Origin: a virus
Direction: 5' to 3' (one strand)
Virus record (IMG/VR): IMGVR_UViG_3300037070_003657
Span: 1 to 64,000 of that record
DNA length: 64,000 nt
Part shown: positions 1 to 7,144 of the stretch, one piece after another
How positions within the stretch are numbered: position 1 is the stretch's first letter
Layout of the letters: every line of letters begins with the position of its first letter
Translations under genes and position numbers: made by a program
The notes under the pieces: model-generated
What the model was told of the DNA's origin: nothing
Database searches by the model: none
The model's input: the letters and a program-made list of their open reading frames with translations, nothing else

Positions 1-5
1 GAGGC

Positions 6-20
6 CACACCTAGTCAACT
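6..20. repeat. 15-bp direct repeat, left copy (CACACCTAGTCAACT)
   Basis: This sequence is identical to 63883-63897 near the other edge. At the right-hand copy it forms the -35 box and part of the spacer of a good minus-strand promoter. Here the matching -10 would lie beyond the window edge. It may be a promoter duplicate or part of the genome-end structure. Confidence 0.6.
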
Positions 21-43
21 CGGCACACCCCTCGCCTCGCTCG

Positions 44-57
44 TTTATCCGGATAAA
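44..57. promoter_or_regulatory. 14-bp palindrome TTTATCCGGATAAA, site 1
   Basis: Perfect palindrome with G and C flanks, so it is 16 bp symmetric. It lies upstream of the first rightward gene block and is the leftmost of 17 copies. Operator or stoperator-like; the binding protein is unknown. Confidence 0.75.
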
Positions 58-281
58 CCGGAGGGTGCCTCCGGATACCCCGGGCATCCTCGGTCCCCAC
101 GCGCGCCCCTCCCGAAGTACGCTGCCCGCCCTCATACCCAAGCCAGAATCTGGGTAGATGGGATGTTTACGCCCCCCAGGGGCCTCAGAAAGCGGGATTC
201 TGGGCACGATCAGGGGTGTATGTGGGGGATATGGCCGCCGAGCGTGTAAACATGGCTCAGATCGAGGATTCTGGAGGAGAC

Positions 282-524
282 ATGGCACGGCCACAGGGCG
301 CAGCAGGGCACCGGACCGAGGTGGTGGGCGTCAGGCTCACCGCCAAGGAGCGGCGGACCCTCATCACGGACCGCAAGGGGTCGCTGACGGAGTCGGCGTA
401 CGTGAGGTGGGTGCTGACGAGGGCGGCGGACACCGATCCTCACTCGCGGGACCAGGTGGAGGTCACGAACTGGGCCGGAGACGTGCTCCTGACCTCCGAC
501 CAGATCGACTTCGACGACGAGTAG
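282..524 (+). CDS. Small ribbon-helix-helix-like protein
   Basis: 80 residues. The start is set by GGAGGA at 273-278; in-frame ATGs upstream lack a ribosome site. After a short polar N-terminus, the pattern VVGVRLTAKERRTLI followed by a SLTESAYVRWVL helix is like the MobC/Arc-type ribbon-helix-helix fold: one strand, then two helices. The tail is acidic (DQIDFDDE). It is first in the rightward operon, where a small DNA-binding regulator would fit. The fold is inferred from pattern only. Confidence 0.7.
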   Translation: MARPQGAAGHRTEVVGVRLTAKERRTLITDRKGSLTESAYVRWVLTRAADTDPHSRDQVEVTNWAGDVLLTSDQIDFDDE

Positions 525-572
525 CGCTTGTCGTTATCGACAAACCTTGTCTGATGTGACAAGGTGGCCGAC

Positions 573-755
573 ATGGACGAGAAGAAGCCCAAGAAGGTGT
601 ACCTGGGCACCCACGTCACCCTCGCGGGGAGGCAGTGGCTGGAGGACCTGGCCCACGAGCACCGGCTCTCGCTCTCGGAGGTGGCCCGCGTCTCCCTCGC
701 GGTCGCCAAGAGGCACGAGCCCGAGGTGCGCAACGCGCTGAAGGAGCGGATGTGA
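573..755 (+). CDS. Small ribbon-helix-helix-like protein
   Basis: 60 residues from ATG 573, which has AAGGTGG five bases upstream; a GTG at 564 is the alternative. A Lys-rich N-terminus precedes YLGTHVTLAGRQWLEDLA and a SLSEVARVSLAVA helix, again a strand-helix-helix pattern as in the previous gene. It could be a second small DNA-binding regulator. Its stop overlaps the next start by four bases (GTGA), so translation is probably coupled. Confidence 0.7.
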   Translation: MDEKKPKKVYLGTHVTLAGRQWLEDLAHEHRLSLSEVARVSLAVAKRHEPEVRNALKERM

Positions 756-901
756 GCATCAAGAGCGCACTCGACGAGATGTGGTGGTTCGGTGCCGCCG
801 TCCTGGGGTTCCTGTGCATGATGCTGGCGAGCCTCTTCCTCCTCGCGTGCTGCATCGTCATGGTGGCTGGCGTGAAGAACGCGCTGGAGATGCTCTCGTG
901 A
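752..901 (+). CDS. Small single-pass membrane protein
   Basis: 49 residues from GTG 752, overlapping the previous stop. About 25 consecutive hydrophobic residues (WWFGAAVLGFLCMMLASLFL onward) form one transmembrane helix, with short charged ends. It belongs to a chain of overlapping tiny genes. Function unknown. Confidence 0.65.
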   Translation: MSIKSALDEMWWFGAAVLGFLCMMLASLFLLACCIVMVAGVKNALEMLS

Positions 902-1086
902 TCCGGTGGCAGGAGATGCGAGACGCCGCCCACCTCGGGCAGGAGGTAGCCGAGCGTCAGACCCGGCCGAAGGTGCCGCCGGTCGAGAAACGCCGGTACT
1001 GGGCACCCGAACTCACCTGGTTCATGGTGGGTTACGCGCTGGGAGCCCTCATCGCTGGCACCCTGGTCTGGAACGCCCTCCGATGA
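898..1086 (+). CDS. Small membrane-anchored protein
   Basis: 62 residues from GTG 898, overlapping the previous stop by four bases. A charged, Arg-rich N-terminal region of about 38 residues is followed by one C-terminal transmembrane segment (WFMVGYALGALIAGTLVW). It ends in an ATGA overlap with the next gene. Function unknown. Confidence 0.65.
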   Translation: MIRWQEMRDAAHLGQEVAERQTRPKVPPVEKRRYWAPELTWFMVGYALGALIAGTLVWNALR

Positions 1087-1313
1087 AGAGAGTGGAGATA
1101 CCAGTGGCAGTCGAGATCACGATGTACGCGGTGCCGCTCGACTCCGAGATTCCGGCCAGGGAGGTGGCGGTGGAGTGCTCGGTCTGCGGGCCGGTCACCA
1201 TCACCCACCCCACCGAGACCGGTGAGGTGATCGGGGACCACCTGCGCGAGCACGGCTGCGACCTGAGCCAGGTCGTCTACGAGGAGAAGAACGAGGAGCG
1301 TCGAGAAGGATGA
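1083..1313 (+). CDS. Small Cys/His protein
   Basis: 76 residues from ATG 1083. It contains a CSVCG pair and a later H-x3-HGC group that could bind one zinc ion. It has ATGA overlaps on both sides, so it is part of the tightly coupled left-arm operon. No family recognised. Confidence 0.65.
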   Translation: MKRVEIPVAVEITMYAVPLDSEIPAREVAVECSVCGPVTITHPTETGEVIGDHLREHGCDLSQVVYEEKNEERREG

Positions 1314-1618
1314 GCCTCTCCGAGGACGCGACGCGACAGGCCCGACCCCTGTTCCTGGGGGTGCCGCCGACCATCAAGAAGGTCGTGATGCCGGAGTCGC
1401 ACTTCCTGGACGCCGCGTTCCTGCACTACGCCGACTACTCGACCCTGATCCAGAAGTACGTCGGCCGTCAGCACCGGCTCTACCGGCTGGCGGAGGAACT
1501 CACCCTCCTCGCGGTGGCGGCGAGGTTCCCCTGGGTGATGCGGATGGCCTGGGACCGGGGCTACCGGGGTCCCTGGCAGATGGTCGAGAACATCTACCGG
1601 ATGGAGAAGGACCTGTGA
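1310..1618 (+). CDS. Hypothetical protein
   Basis: 102 residues from ATG 1310 (ATGA overlap with the previous stop). Mixed alpha-helical composition with aromatic-rich stretches (HFLDAAFLHYADYSTLIQKY; WVMRMAWDRGYRGPW). No signal peptide or clear motif. Function unknown. Confidence 0.65.
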   Translation: MSLSEDATRQARPLFLGVPPTIKKVVMPESHFLDAAFLHYADYSTLIQKYVGRQHRLYRLAEELTLLAVAARFPWVMRMAWDRGYRGPWQMVENIYRMEKDL

Positions 1619-1743
1619 AGATCAGGCCCACCTGCTGCCCCGAGTGCAAGCAGGGCAAGCACCAGAACTGCGACGGCGAGGCGTGGTCCGAGGAGATCGA
1701 CGGGCCGGTCCGCTGCGGATGCGCCGAGAGAGGACACCGATGA
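1615..1743 (+). CDS. Cys-rich mini-protein
   Basis: 42 residues from GTG 1615, overlapping the previous stop (GTGA). A CCPEC group and a terminal CGC give five or more cysteines plus a His, consistent with a small zinc-binding knuckle. It ends in an ATGA overlap with the next gene. Function unknown. Confidence 0.6.
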   Translation: MKIRPTCCPECKQGKHQNCDGEAWSEEIDGPVRCGCAERGHR

Positions 1744-1931
1744 GAGACCTGATCACCTACTACAAGGACAGCCAGGGGAAGTGGCGCTGGCGGGTCACCG
1801 CCCTGGAGAACGGCAAGGTCATCGGGATGTCCTCGGAGTCCTACGAGAACTACAACGACGCCGTCGCCAACATCCACCGCCTGGGCACCATCAACGAGCG
1901 AGAGTTCAGTGCCGAAGTCATCGACACCTGA
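1740..1931 (+). CDS. DUF1508 (YegP-like) domain protein
   Basis: 63 residues from ATG 1740. The core YYKDSQGKWRWRV, then a GKVI-SSESY turn and a NDAVANIHRL helix, matches the short YegP/DUF1508 fold (beta-strands then helix, usually about 50 residues). The family is common in bacteria and phages but its role is unsettled. ATGA overlap with the upstream gene. The match is by remembered motif only. Confidence 0.7.
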   Translation: MRDLITYYKDSQGKWRWRVTALENGKVIGMSSESYENYNDAVANIHRLGTINEREFSAEVIDT

Positions 1932-2106
1932 GGTCTTCATCTGCTTCTGCGGGCCGGTGCCCATCGCCGGTCAGCCCGAGGACCACGCCTACTGCACCGA
2001 GTGCGACTGGGAGGCCAGAGGTGGGTACGCCGACCACCTGGGAACCCACCACCACCACGCCACGCAACACACCTGGAAACTCACCTGGGGAGGAAAGCCG
2101 GTATGA
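1909..2106 (+). CDS. Small Cys/His-rich protein
   Basis: 65 residues from GTG 1909, overlapping the upstream gene by 23 bases in another frame. It has CFCG, a CTEC pair and a His run (HHHHATQH), suggesting metal binding. It overlaps the next gene by ATGA. No family recognised. Confidence 0.6.
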   Translation: MPKSSTPEVFICFCGPVPIAGQPEDHAYCTECDWEARGGYADHLGTHHHHATQHTWKLTWGGKPV

Positions 2107-2339
2107 AGTGCAGTTGCGGCAACGAGATCGTCAAGCCCGACCCCAGCCAGACCCTCACCGCAGCCGCTGGCTGGTGTATGCCGAGCGAGGCGTTCTACGA
2201 GTTGGACACTAGTTCAATGGAGTGCTCGGACTGCCGGAGTCGGCTGCTCATGATGATGACCATCGGCATCGACCCCGGACACAACGGGGAGAACCTGAAG
2301 GTGAAGCGCGGTGGCATTCGGTACGAGCGGTCCGAGTAA
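2103..2339 (+). CDS. Small Cys-rich protein with two segments resembling the capsid protein
   Basis: 78 residues from ATG 2103. It starts with CSCG and has a central CSDC pair, so it may bind zinc. Residues 18-34 (LTAAAGWCMPSEAFYEL) and 67-74 (VKRGGIRY) closely match residues 247-263 and 280-287 of this phage's major capsid protein, in the same order. 12 of 17 and 7 of 8 residues are identical. It may be a capsid-derived fragment or a capsid-interacting mimic. Function unknown. Confidence 0.7.
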   Translation: MKCSCGNEIVKPDPSQTLTAAAGWCMPSEAFYELDTSSMECSDCRSRLLMMMTIGIDPGHNGENLKVKRGGIRYERSE

Positions 2340-2404
2340 GCCCTGGGGGGCGGGCCAGGCTGTGGCCCTCCTGATCGCAGTAGCCCAACAGCAGGAGGAC
2401 GACC

Positions 2405-2596
2405 ATGACCGTGAAGAACCCCGTGATCTTCCAGTGCGCGATCTGCCCCGCGACCCTGGACACCGGGACCGCCAGTGAGGAGAAGGCCGGTCAGTTCGCC
2501 GCCAAGCAGCGCTGGGTGCTCGGCCTCCCTCACGGCAACGTCTGGTGCGAGCGGTGTTCCTGGCTCCGAGGCCCGTACTCCACCGGTACGGTGTAG
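2405..2596 (+). CDS. Small zinc-ribbon-like protein
   Basis: 63 residues from ATG 2405 with a strong AGGAGG site eight bases upstream. CAIC and CERC pairs about 38 residues apart are typical of a small zinc ribbon. It sits directly before the small terminase. Function unknown. Confidence 0.7.
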   Translation: MTVKNPVIFQCAICPATLDTGTASEEKAGQFAAKQRWVLGLPHGNVWCERCSWLRGPYSTGTV

Positions 2597-2598
2597 TC

Positions 2599-3120
2599 AT
2601 GGCAATGGCACAGGACTCCTCGGACCCCACCGGGGTCAGGGACGACTCCGAGCGCGGCAACTCCGAGGTCTCCCGCGCCCGCGACCGCAAGGCCAACGCC
2701 GCCCTCGAACTGGCGATGGACAACCACGCCTCCTGGATCGAGATCGCAGAGGTGCTCGGCTACCCCACCGCCCGTGCTGCCAAGGTCGCCGTCGAGCAGG
2801 CACTGGAGCGGAACCTCCAGGCCGGGGACCGCGACCACATGCGCCGGTACGCCGCCACCCGGATGGAGCGGATGCTGCGCTCCATCTGGAAGCGCACCAT
2901 CGACGAGGAGGACCCCGACCAACTCGCCTTCATCCGTGAGGCCAGGGGCCTGATCGGGGACCAGGTGAAGTTGTGGGGCCTGGCGGCACCGTCCGAGGTC
3001 GTCATCTCCAACCCGTCCGCCAACGAGATCGAGGCATGGGTGGCGCAGATTCACCAGGCCAGCACTCCCGCGCTGGAGGAGGCCGACATCTTCGACATCG
3101 ACATTGTGGAGGACGAATGA
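2599..3120 (+). CDS. terS: Terminase small subunit (probable)
   Basis: 173 residues from ATG 2599 (an ATG at 2605 is the alternative). A polar N-terminus precedes a helix-turn-helix-like stretch around residues 28-58 (ALELAMDNHASWIEIAEVLG...ARAAKVAVEQAL). A long helical middle follows, then an acidic tail. The position shortly before the large terminase supports DNA recognition for packaging. The HTH and position are the basis; no direct sequence match is claimed. Confidence 0.75.
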   Translation: MAMAQDSSDPTGVRDDSERGNSEVSRARDRKANAALELAMDNHASWIEIAEVLGYPTARAAKVAVEQALERNLQAGDRDHMRRYAATRMERMLRSIWKRTIDEEDPDQLAFIREARGLIGDQVKLWGLAAPSEVVISNPSANEIEAWVAQIHQASTPALEEADIFDIDIVEDE

Positions 3121-3179
3121 CCGCCCTGATCGTGCTGCTCGTGATCGCCCTGATCATCTTCATCATCTGGAAGCACTGA
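3117..3179 (+). CDS. Twenty-residue membrane peptide
   Basis: MTALIVLLVIALIIFIIWKH: one hydrophobic helix with a basic end. The start overlaps the previous stop (ATGA) and the stop overlaps the next start by one base. This dovetail between two genes argues that it is translated. Function unknown. Confidence 0.55.
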   Translation: MTALIVLLVIALIIFIIWKH

Positions 3180-3457
3180 TGCCGTTCCGCCTCGACGAGT
3201 TCCGGGCGAAGATTCAGTTCATCGCCCCGGCCCGGTTCCCCAGCCTGATCTACCGTGCGTGCCTCGCCACCGACACGGTCAGCAACACCCGGTACATCCA
3301 GGAAGCGGTGTGCACGCGACTCGCCCGAGACCTCGGGCTCGACGAGCAGGAACTCCTTGACTCCCTTCCCACTCCTCGTGGCTCGGCTGGCGTGCGCTTC
3401 GGTCCTGACCGCAAGCCGGTACCTGTGCCGTCACGCCCGAACGAAGAAGTGAAGTAG
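3179..3457 (+). CDS. Hypothetical protein
   Basis: 92 residues from ATG 3179, directly coupled to the tiny membrane peptide. Predicted helical (YIQEAVCTRLARDLGLDEQELLDSL) with a Pro/Arg-rich C-terminus. It lies between the terminase subunits. No family recognised. Confidence 0.65.
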   Translation: MPFRLDEFRAKIQFIAPARFPSLIYRACLATDTVSNTRYIQEAVCTRLARDLGLDEQELLDSLPTPRGSAGVRFGPDRKPVPVPSRPNEEVK

Positions 3458-3472
3458 GTCTACCATGTTCAC

Positions 3473-3658
3473 ATGGTCAAGGTTCGGTGGACGCAGAAGT
3501 GCGCTGGCGGTTGTGGGCTCACCCTCAACGTCGGCTCGCACGCGACCCGCCTGCACGGAGGGCTGTGGTGCCTCGAATGCCTAGGACGACACCGCCTGAC
3601 GTGCAAGGTCTTGACAACTACCGGTACTGGAAGCCCGAGGCCCAGGCCAAGGCCCTGA
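3473..3658 (+). CDS. Small zinc-ribbon-like protein overlapping terminase
   Basis: 61 residues from ATG 3473. The first 45 residues carry C-x3-C, CLEC and a later Cys, a plausible zinc ribbon. The tail (GTGSPRPRPRP) is low complexity and lies inside the terminase start, so the overlap is about 90 bases. Real if the Cys pattern is meaningful; otherwise it is only leader sequence. Confidence 0.45.
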   Translation: MVKVRWTQKCAGGCGLTLNVGSHATRLHGGLWCLECLGRHRLTCKVLTTTGTGSPRPRPRP

Positions 3659-5004
3659 GGCTGCTCCAGCAGTCCGAGAACAAGAAGTGGCGACCCTTCT
3701 TCTGCCGCGACCCCAAGTGCTCGGGCGACCCCCACGACGAGTGGAAGTTCAACCACGCCCGCGCCGACCAGCGGCCCCCCCGGTGGACCAACGACTGGCT
3801 CACCCTGCTGCTGTCGGGGGGTCGTGGTAGCGGGAAGACCAGGACCGGCTCGGAGATCACCCACCGGGTCACCGACAAGGTGCCGCAGATCATCCTCATC
3901 GGGGCCACCACCGCAGCGCTGCGCGAGACCATGATCGAGGGACCGTCCGGAGTGCTGGCGACGGCGGCACCGGGCAAGCGCCCCGAGTGGGAGCCCTCCA
4001 AGAAGAAGTTGACCTGGCCCAACGGCTGCATCGGCCTGGGCTTCACAGCGGAGGAGCCCGACCGCCTTCGCGGCCCCGAGTCCGGCTACATCTGGGCCGA
4101 CGAGCCCGCCCACTACGACTACGTCGAGGACGTGTGGTCGAACATGCAGTTCGGCCTGCGGGTGGTGGCGGAGATTCCGCCCAAGATCATCGCCACCTCC
4201 ACCCCGCTGCCGATCAAGTGGATGCGCGACCTGGTCAAGATGGACGACACCATCGTCCGCAGGGTGTCCACCTACGCCAACCTCCAGAACCTGGCGCCGG
4301 TGTTCAAGAAGATGATCCTCGACAAGTACGAGGGCACCCGGCTCGGACGCCAGGAACTGCACGGCGAACTCCTCGAAGACGTGGAGGGCGCGCTGTGGAA
4401 CTGGGACATGTTCCAGTGGATCGAGGAGGCCCCCGAGCAGCAGCGCATGATCGTCGCCATCGACCCGGCCGGTACCGCCAACAAGCGCTCCGACGAGACC
4501 GGCATCATCGTGGTCGGCGTCGGCCACGACCGGAACATCTACGTCTTCCACGACCTCTCCGGGAAGTACAGCCCGGAGGGGTGGGCGAGCAAGGCCAACC
4601 GTGAGTACGAGGAGGACGCCTGTGACGCCATCGTCTACGAGAACACCTACGGCAAGGACATGGTCACCTTCACCCTCGAAAACTCGGGCTACAAGGGGGC
4701 TCGCCTCATCGGTGTCGACTCCCGCCGAGGTAAGGCGATTAGGGCCGAACCCGTTGTGGCTCTCTATGAGAAGCGCCGCGTGTTCCACGTTGGCAAGCAG
4801 GGTGACCTGTCCGACCTGGAGGACGAACTCACCTCCTGGGTTCCTACTGGACGTTTCCCTTCCCCGAACCGACTGGACGCTCTCGTCCACGGCATCACCG
4901 AAGTAGCGAAGTTCGCCAGTCCGGCGTCCTTCGCAGACCCCACCACGATCCTCAGGGACTACGGTCACCTGGGGATCGTCCCACCGTTCGGAGACTACCT
5001 GTGA
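3568..5004 (+). CDS. terL: Terminase large subunit
   Basis: 478 residues. GTG 3568 has GGAGGG five bases upstream; ATG 3577 is the alternative. The packaging ATPase shows a Walker A GGRGSGKT at about residues 83-90 and a Walker B-type YIWADEP at about 174-180. The C-terminal nuclease domain begins with MIVAIDPAG at about 298. The protein powers DNA translocation into the prohead and cuts concatemers. It is followed by a membrane protein gene and the portal. Confidence 0.95.
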   Translation: MPRMPRTTPPDVQGLDNYRYWKPEAQAKALRLLQQSENKKWRPFFCRDPKCSGDPHDEWKFNHARADQRPPRWTNDWLTLLLSGGRGSGKTRTGSEITHRVTDKVPQIILIGATTAALRETMIEGPSGVLATAAPGKRPEWEPSKKKLTWPNGCIGLGFTAEEPDRLRGPESGYIWADEPAHYDYVEDVWSNMQFGLRVVAEIPPKIIATSTPLPIKWMRDLVKMDDTIVRRVSTYANLQNLAPVFKKMILDKYEGTRLGRQELHGELLEDVEGALWNWDMFQWIEEAPEQQRMIVAIDPAGTANKRSDETGIIVVGVGHDRNIYVFHDLSGKYSPEGWASKANREYEEDACDAIVYENTYGKDMVTFTLENSGYKGARLIGVDSRRGKAIRAEPVVALYEKRRVFHVGKQGDLSDLEDELTSWVPTGRFPSPNRLDALVHGITEVAKFASPASFADPTTILRDYGHLGIVPPFGDYL

Positions 5005-5312
5005 GCACGTTCGAGTGGGTGGCCGTGGCAGTCGTCACGATCACCTCCGCCGCCCGCATCACCCGCCTCGTCACCTGGGACAAGTACCCGCCGGTGGCGT
5101 GGCTGCGGAGCAAGTGGCGGTCCCTCACCAAGGACGGTGAGTGGTCGATCATGCTGGAGTGTCCGTACTGCTTCTCGATGTACGTGGCCCCGGCTGTCCT
5201 ACTCTGGGGGTGGTTCACAGAGTTCGACACGGTGTGGTGGCTGATCAACGGGTCACTCGGAGCGGCCTACCTGGCTGCGATCATGGTCCGGTTCGACGGC
5301 GACGACGACTGA
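5001..5312 (+). CDS. DUF1360-like membrane protein
   Basis: 103 residues from GTG 5001, overlapping the terminase stop (GTGA). It has an N-terminal hydrophobic stretch, an RITRLVTWDK segment, a CPYC pair followed by a transmembrane helix (MYVAPAVLLWGWF) and a third hydrophobic helix. This pattern (R-x2-RL-x3-D then CP-x-C before a membrane span) is that of the DUF1360 family found next to terminase in many actinophages. Role unknown. Confidence 0.75.
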   Translation: MSTFEWVAVAVVTITSAARITRLVTWDKYPPVAWLRSKWRSLTKDGEWSIMLECPYCFSMYVAPAVLLWGWFTEFDTVWWLINGSLGAAYLAAIMVRFDGDDD

Positions 5313-5323
5313 CGGAGTAGGAC

Positions 5324-7144
5324 ATGGCAGGACGTACCCCGAGGAAGAAGACCGAGGCGGTCATCCCGACCAACGCGCTCGTCGCCTCCGCCACCCGCTA
5401 CACGGGCAAGGCAGCCCGCATCTACCAGGGCAACAAGGACTGGCAGAAGGAGGCGTACCGCCACTTCGCCATCTGCGGTGAGGCCCGCTTCGCCGCCAAG
5501 TTCTTCGGCCACGCCCTCTCACGGGCCACCCTCTCTCTCGTCACCCGCAAGGACGGTGAGAACGAGACGGTCACCAGCGGTGCCGGGTTCGACGCGCTGG
5601 AGGCCATGTTCGCCGGAGCCCAGGGCCAGCCCCAGATGCTCGAATCCATCGGCACCCACCTCACCATCGCCGGTGAGTGCTACATCGTCGGCCGGGAGTA
5701 CCAGCCCGACGAGGAGTTCGAGGGCGACCCGCCCCTGGACGACACGATCTGGGAAGTCATCTCGATCATGGAGATGCACGTCCTGGGTGACAAGTGGACC
5801 ATCAAGTACGGAAGCGTCCGGCACAAGGACGTGACGCTGGGCGACGACGACGTGGTCATCCGGGTGTGGATTCCCAACCCGGAGAAGCGCCTGGAGGCCG
5901 AGTCACCGTTCCGCTCCCTGCTCCCGATCCTCTCCGAGATCGAGTGGCTCACCCGCCACGTCTTCGCCCAGGTCCAGTCCCGGCTCGCCGGTGCGGGCAT
6001 CCTGTTCGTGGACCAGAACATGACCTTCCCCGACCCGCCCGCCGTGCTCGACCAGGACGGTAACCCGGTGGCACTGCCCACCAACATGGCCGAGCGCCTG
6101 ATGCTGGCCCTGGCCGACGCCATGATGAAGCCGATCACCGACCCCAGCAACCCGAGCGCGGTCATCCCCATCGTGATCGCAGCGGACGGCGAGCACATCG
6201 ACAAGAACAAGTTGATGCACTTCTGGTCCGACCTGGACGAGAACTCGATGGCGCTGCGCAACGAGGCCATCACCCGGTTCGCCCGAGGCATGGACCTCCC
6301 GCCCGAGCAGGTCCTCGGGATGTCGAGCAACGACGGCACCGGCGGCGGCAGCAGCAACGGCATCAGCCACTGGGGTCAGTGGCAGATCGAAGAGTCGACG
6401 ATCAAGATGCACGTCGAGCCGATGCTCGAACTGGTCGTCAACGCCATCACCGTCACCTACATCCGCCCGGCCAACGAGGGTGCGAACGAGTTCGTCACCT
6501 ACAACACCGAGGCGCTGCGGCTGCGGCCCGACCGGTCGCAGGAAGCCATCGTTCTCTACAACATGGGCCTCATCAAGGGTGAGGTCGTGGTGCAGGAGAA
6601 CGGCTTCGAGAAGAAGGACATGATGGACGACGAGGAGCGCCGGACGTGGCTCCTGGTCAAGATGGCCACCGGCTCCGCCACGCCCGAACAGGTGCAGGCG
6701 GCGCTGGGTATGTTGGGTGTAGAACTGGACGTGGAGGTAGTGCCGGTCAACGGTCCCCCGTCGCCCCCGGCGCTACCTCCACCCCCCTCTCTGGAGGACC
6801 TCCCTTCCCCCAAGGACCCCCCGGAGAGGGCAGCCCTCATCGCCGCTTCGGACGCTCTCGTGTTCCGGGCTCTGGAGCGGGCGGGGAACCGGCTGCGACA
6901 GACTGTCGGCAAGCCCCCCGGAGTGCCGTCGTACGAGACGCACACCTTGGTCGCCGCGAACGGCACCGCCGACAGTCTGCTGGACGACGCCTGGTCCTGT
7001 GCGCCGCAGGTGCTGGAGGGGATCGCCAACCCCGACGACGTGATCCCCGTCCTCACCGCCTACTGCAAGACCCTCTTCGCCAGCCAGCAGCCGCACACCC
7101 GTGACCTCCTCACGGCCTGGCTGGAGCGCGGAGTCCCGGCATGA
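5324..7144 (+). CDS. Portal protein
   Basis: 606 residues from ATG 5324 (GGAGTAGGAC upstream). Size, position between the terminase and a MuF-domain gene, and sequence character (NPEKRLEAESPFRSLLPILSEIEWL; RFARGMDLPPEQVLGM) fit the actinophage portal family. The dodecameric ring at the packaging vertex docks terminase and neck. The C-terminal third is Pro-rich and then helical. It overlaps the next gene by four bases. Confidence 0.9.
   Translation: MAGRTPRKKTEAVIPTNALVASATRYTGKAARIYQGNKDWQKEAYRHFAICGEARFAAKFFGHALSRATLSLVTRKDGENETVTSGAGFDALEAMFAGAQGQPQMLESIGTHLTIAGECYIVGREYQPDEEFEGDPPLDDTIWEVISIMEMHVLGDKWTIKYGSVRHKDVTLGDDDVVIRVWIPNPEKRLEAESPFRSLLPILSEIEWLTRHVFAQVQSRLAGAGILFVDQNMTFPDPPAVLDQDGNPVALPTNMAERLMLALADAMMKPITDPSNPSAVIPIVIAADGEHIDKNKLMHFWSDLDENSMALRNEAITRFARGMDLPPEQVLGMSSNDGTGGGSSNGISHWGQWQIEESTIKMHVEPMLELVVNAITVTYIRPANEGANEFVTYNTEALRLRPDRSQEAIVLYNMGLIKGEVVVQENGFEKKDMMDDEERRTWLLVKMATGSATPEQVQAALGMLGVELDVEVVPVNGPPSPPALPPPPSLEDLPSPKDPPERAALIAASDALVFRALERAGNRLRQTVGKPPGVPSYETHTLVAANGTADSLLDDAWSCAPQVLEGIANPDDVIPVLTAYCKTLFASQQPHTRDLLTAWLERGVPA

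Larger units (their letters stand above)
1..281. other. Left-end non-coding region
   Basis: I see no gene in these 281 bases. They hold one copy of the 14-bp palindrome (44-57), a 15-base sequence (6-20) repeated near the right edge, and an inverted pair ATGTTTAC (163-170) / GTAAACAT (246-253) just before the first gene. This is probably the leader and regulatory region of the rightward early genes. No convincing sigma-70 promoter was recognised. Confidence 0.6.
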
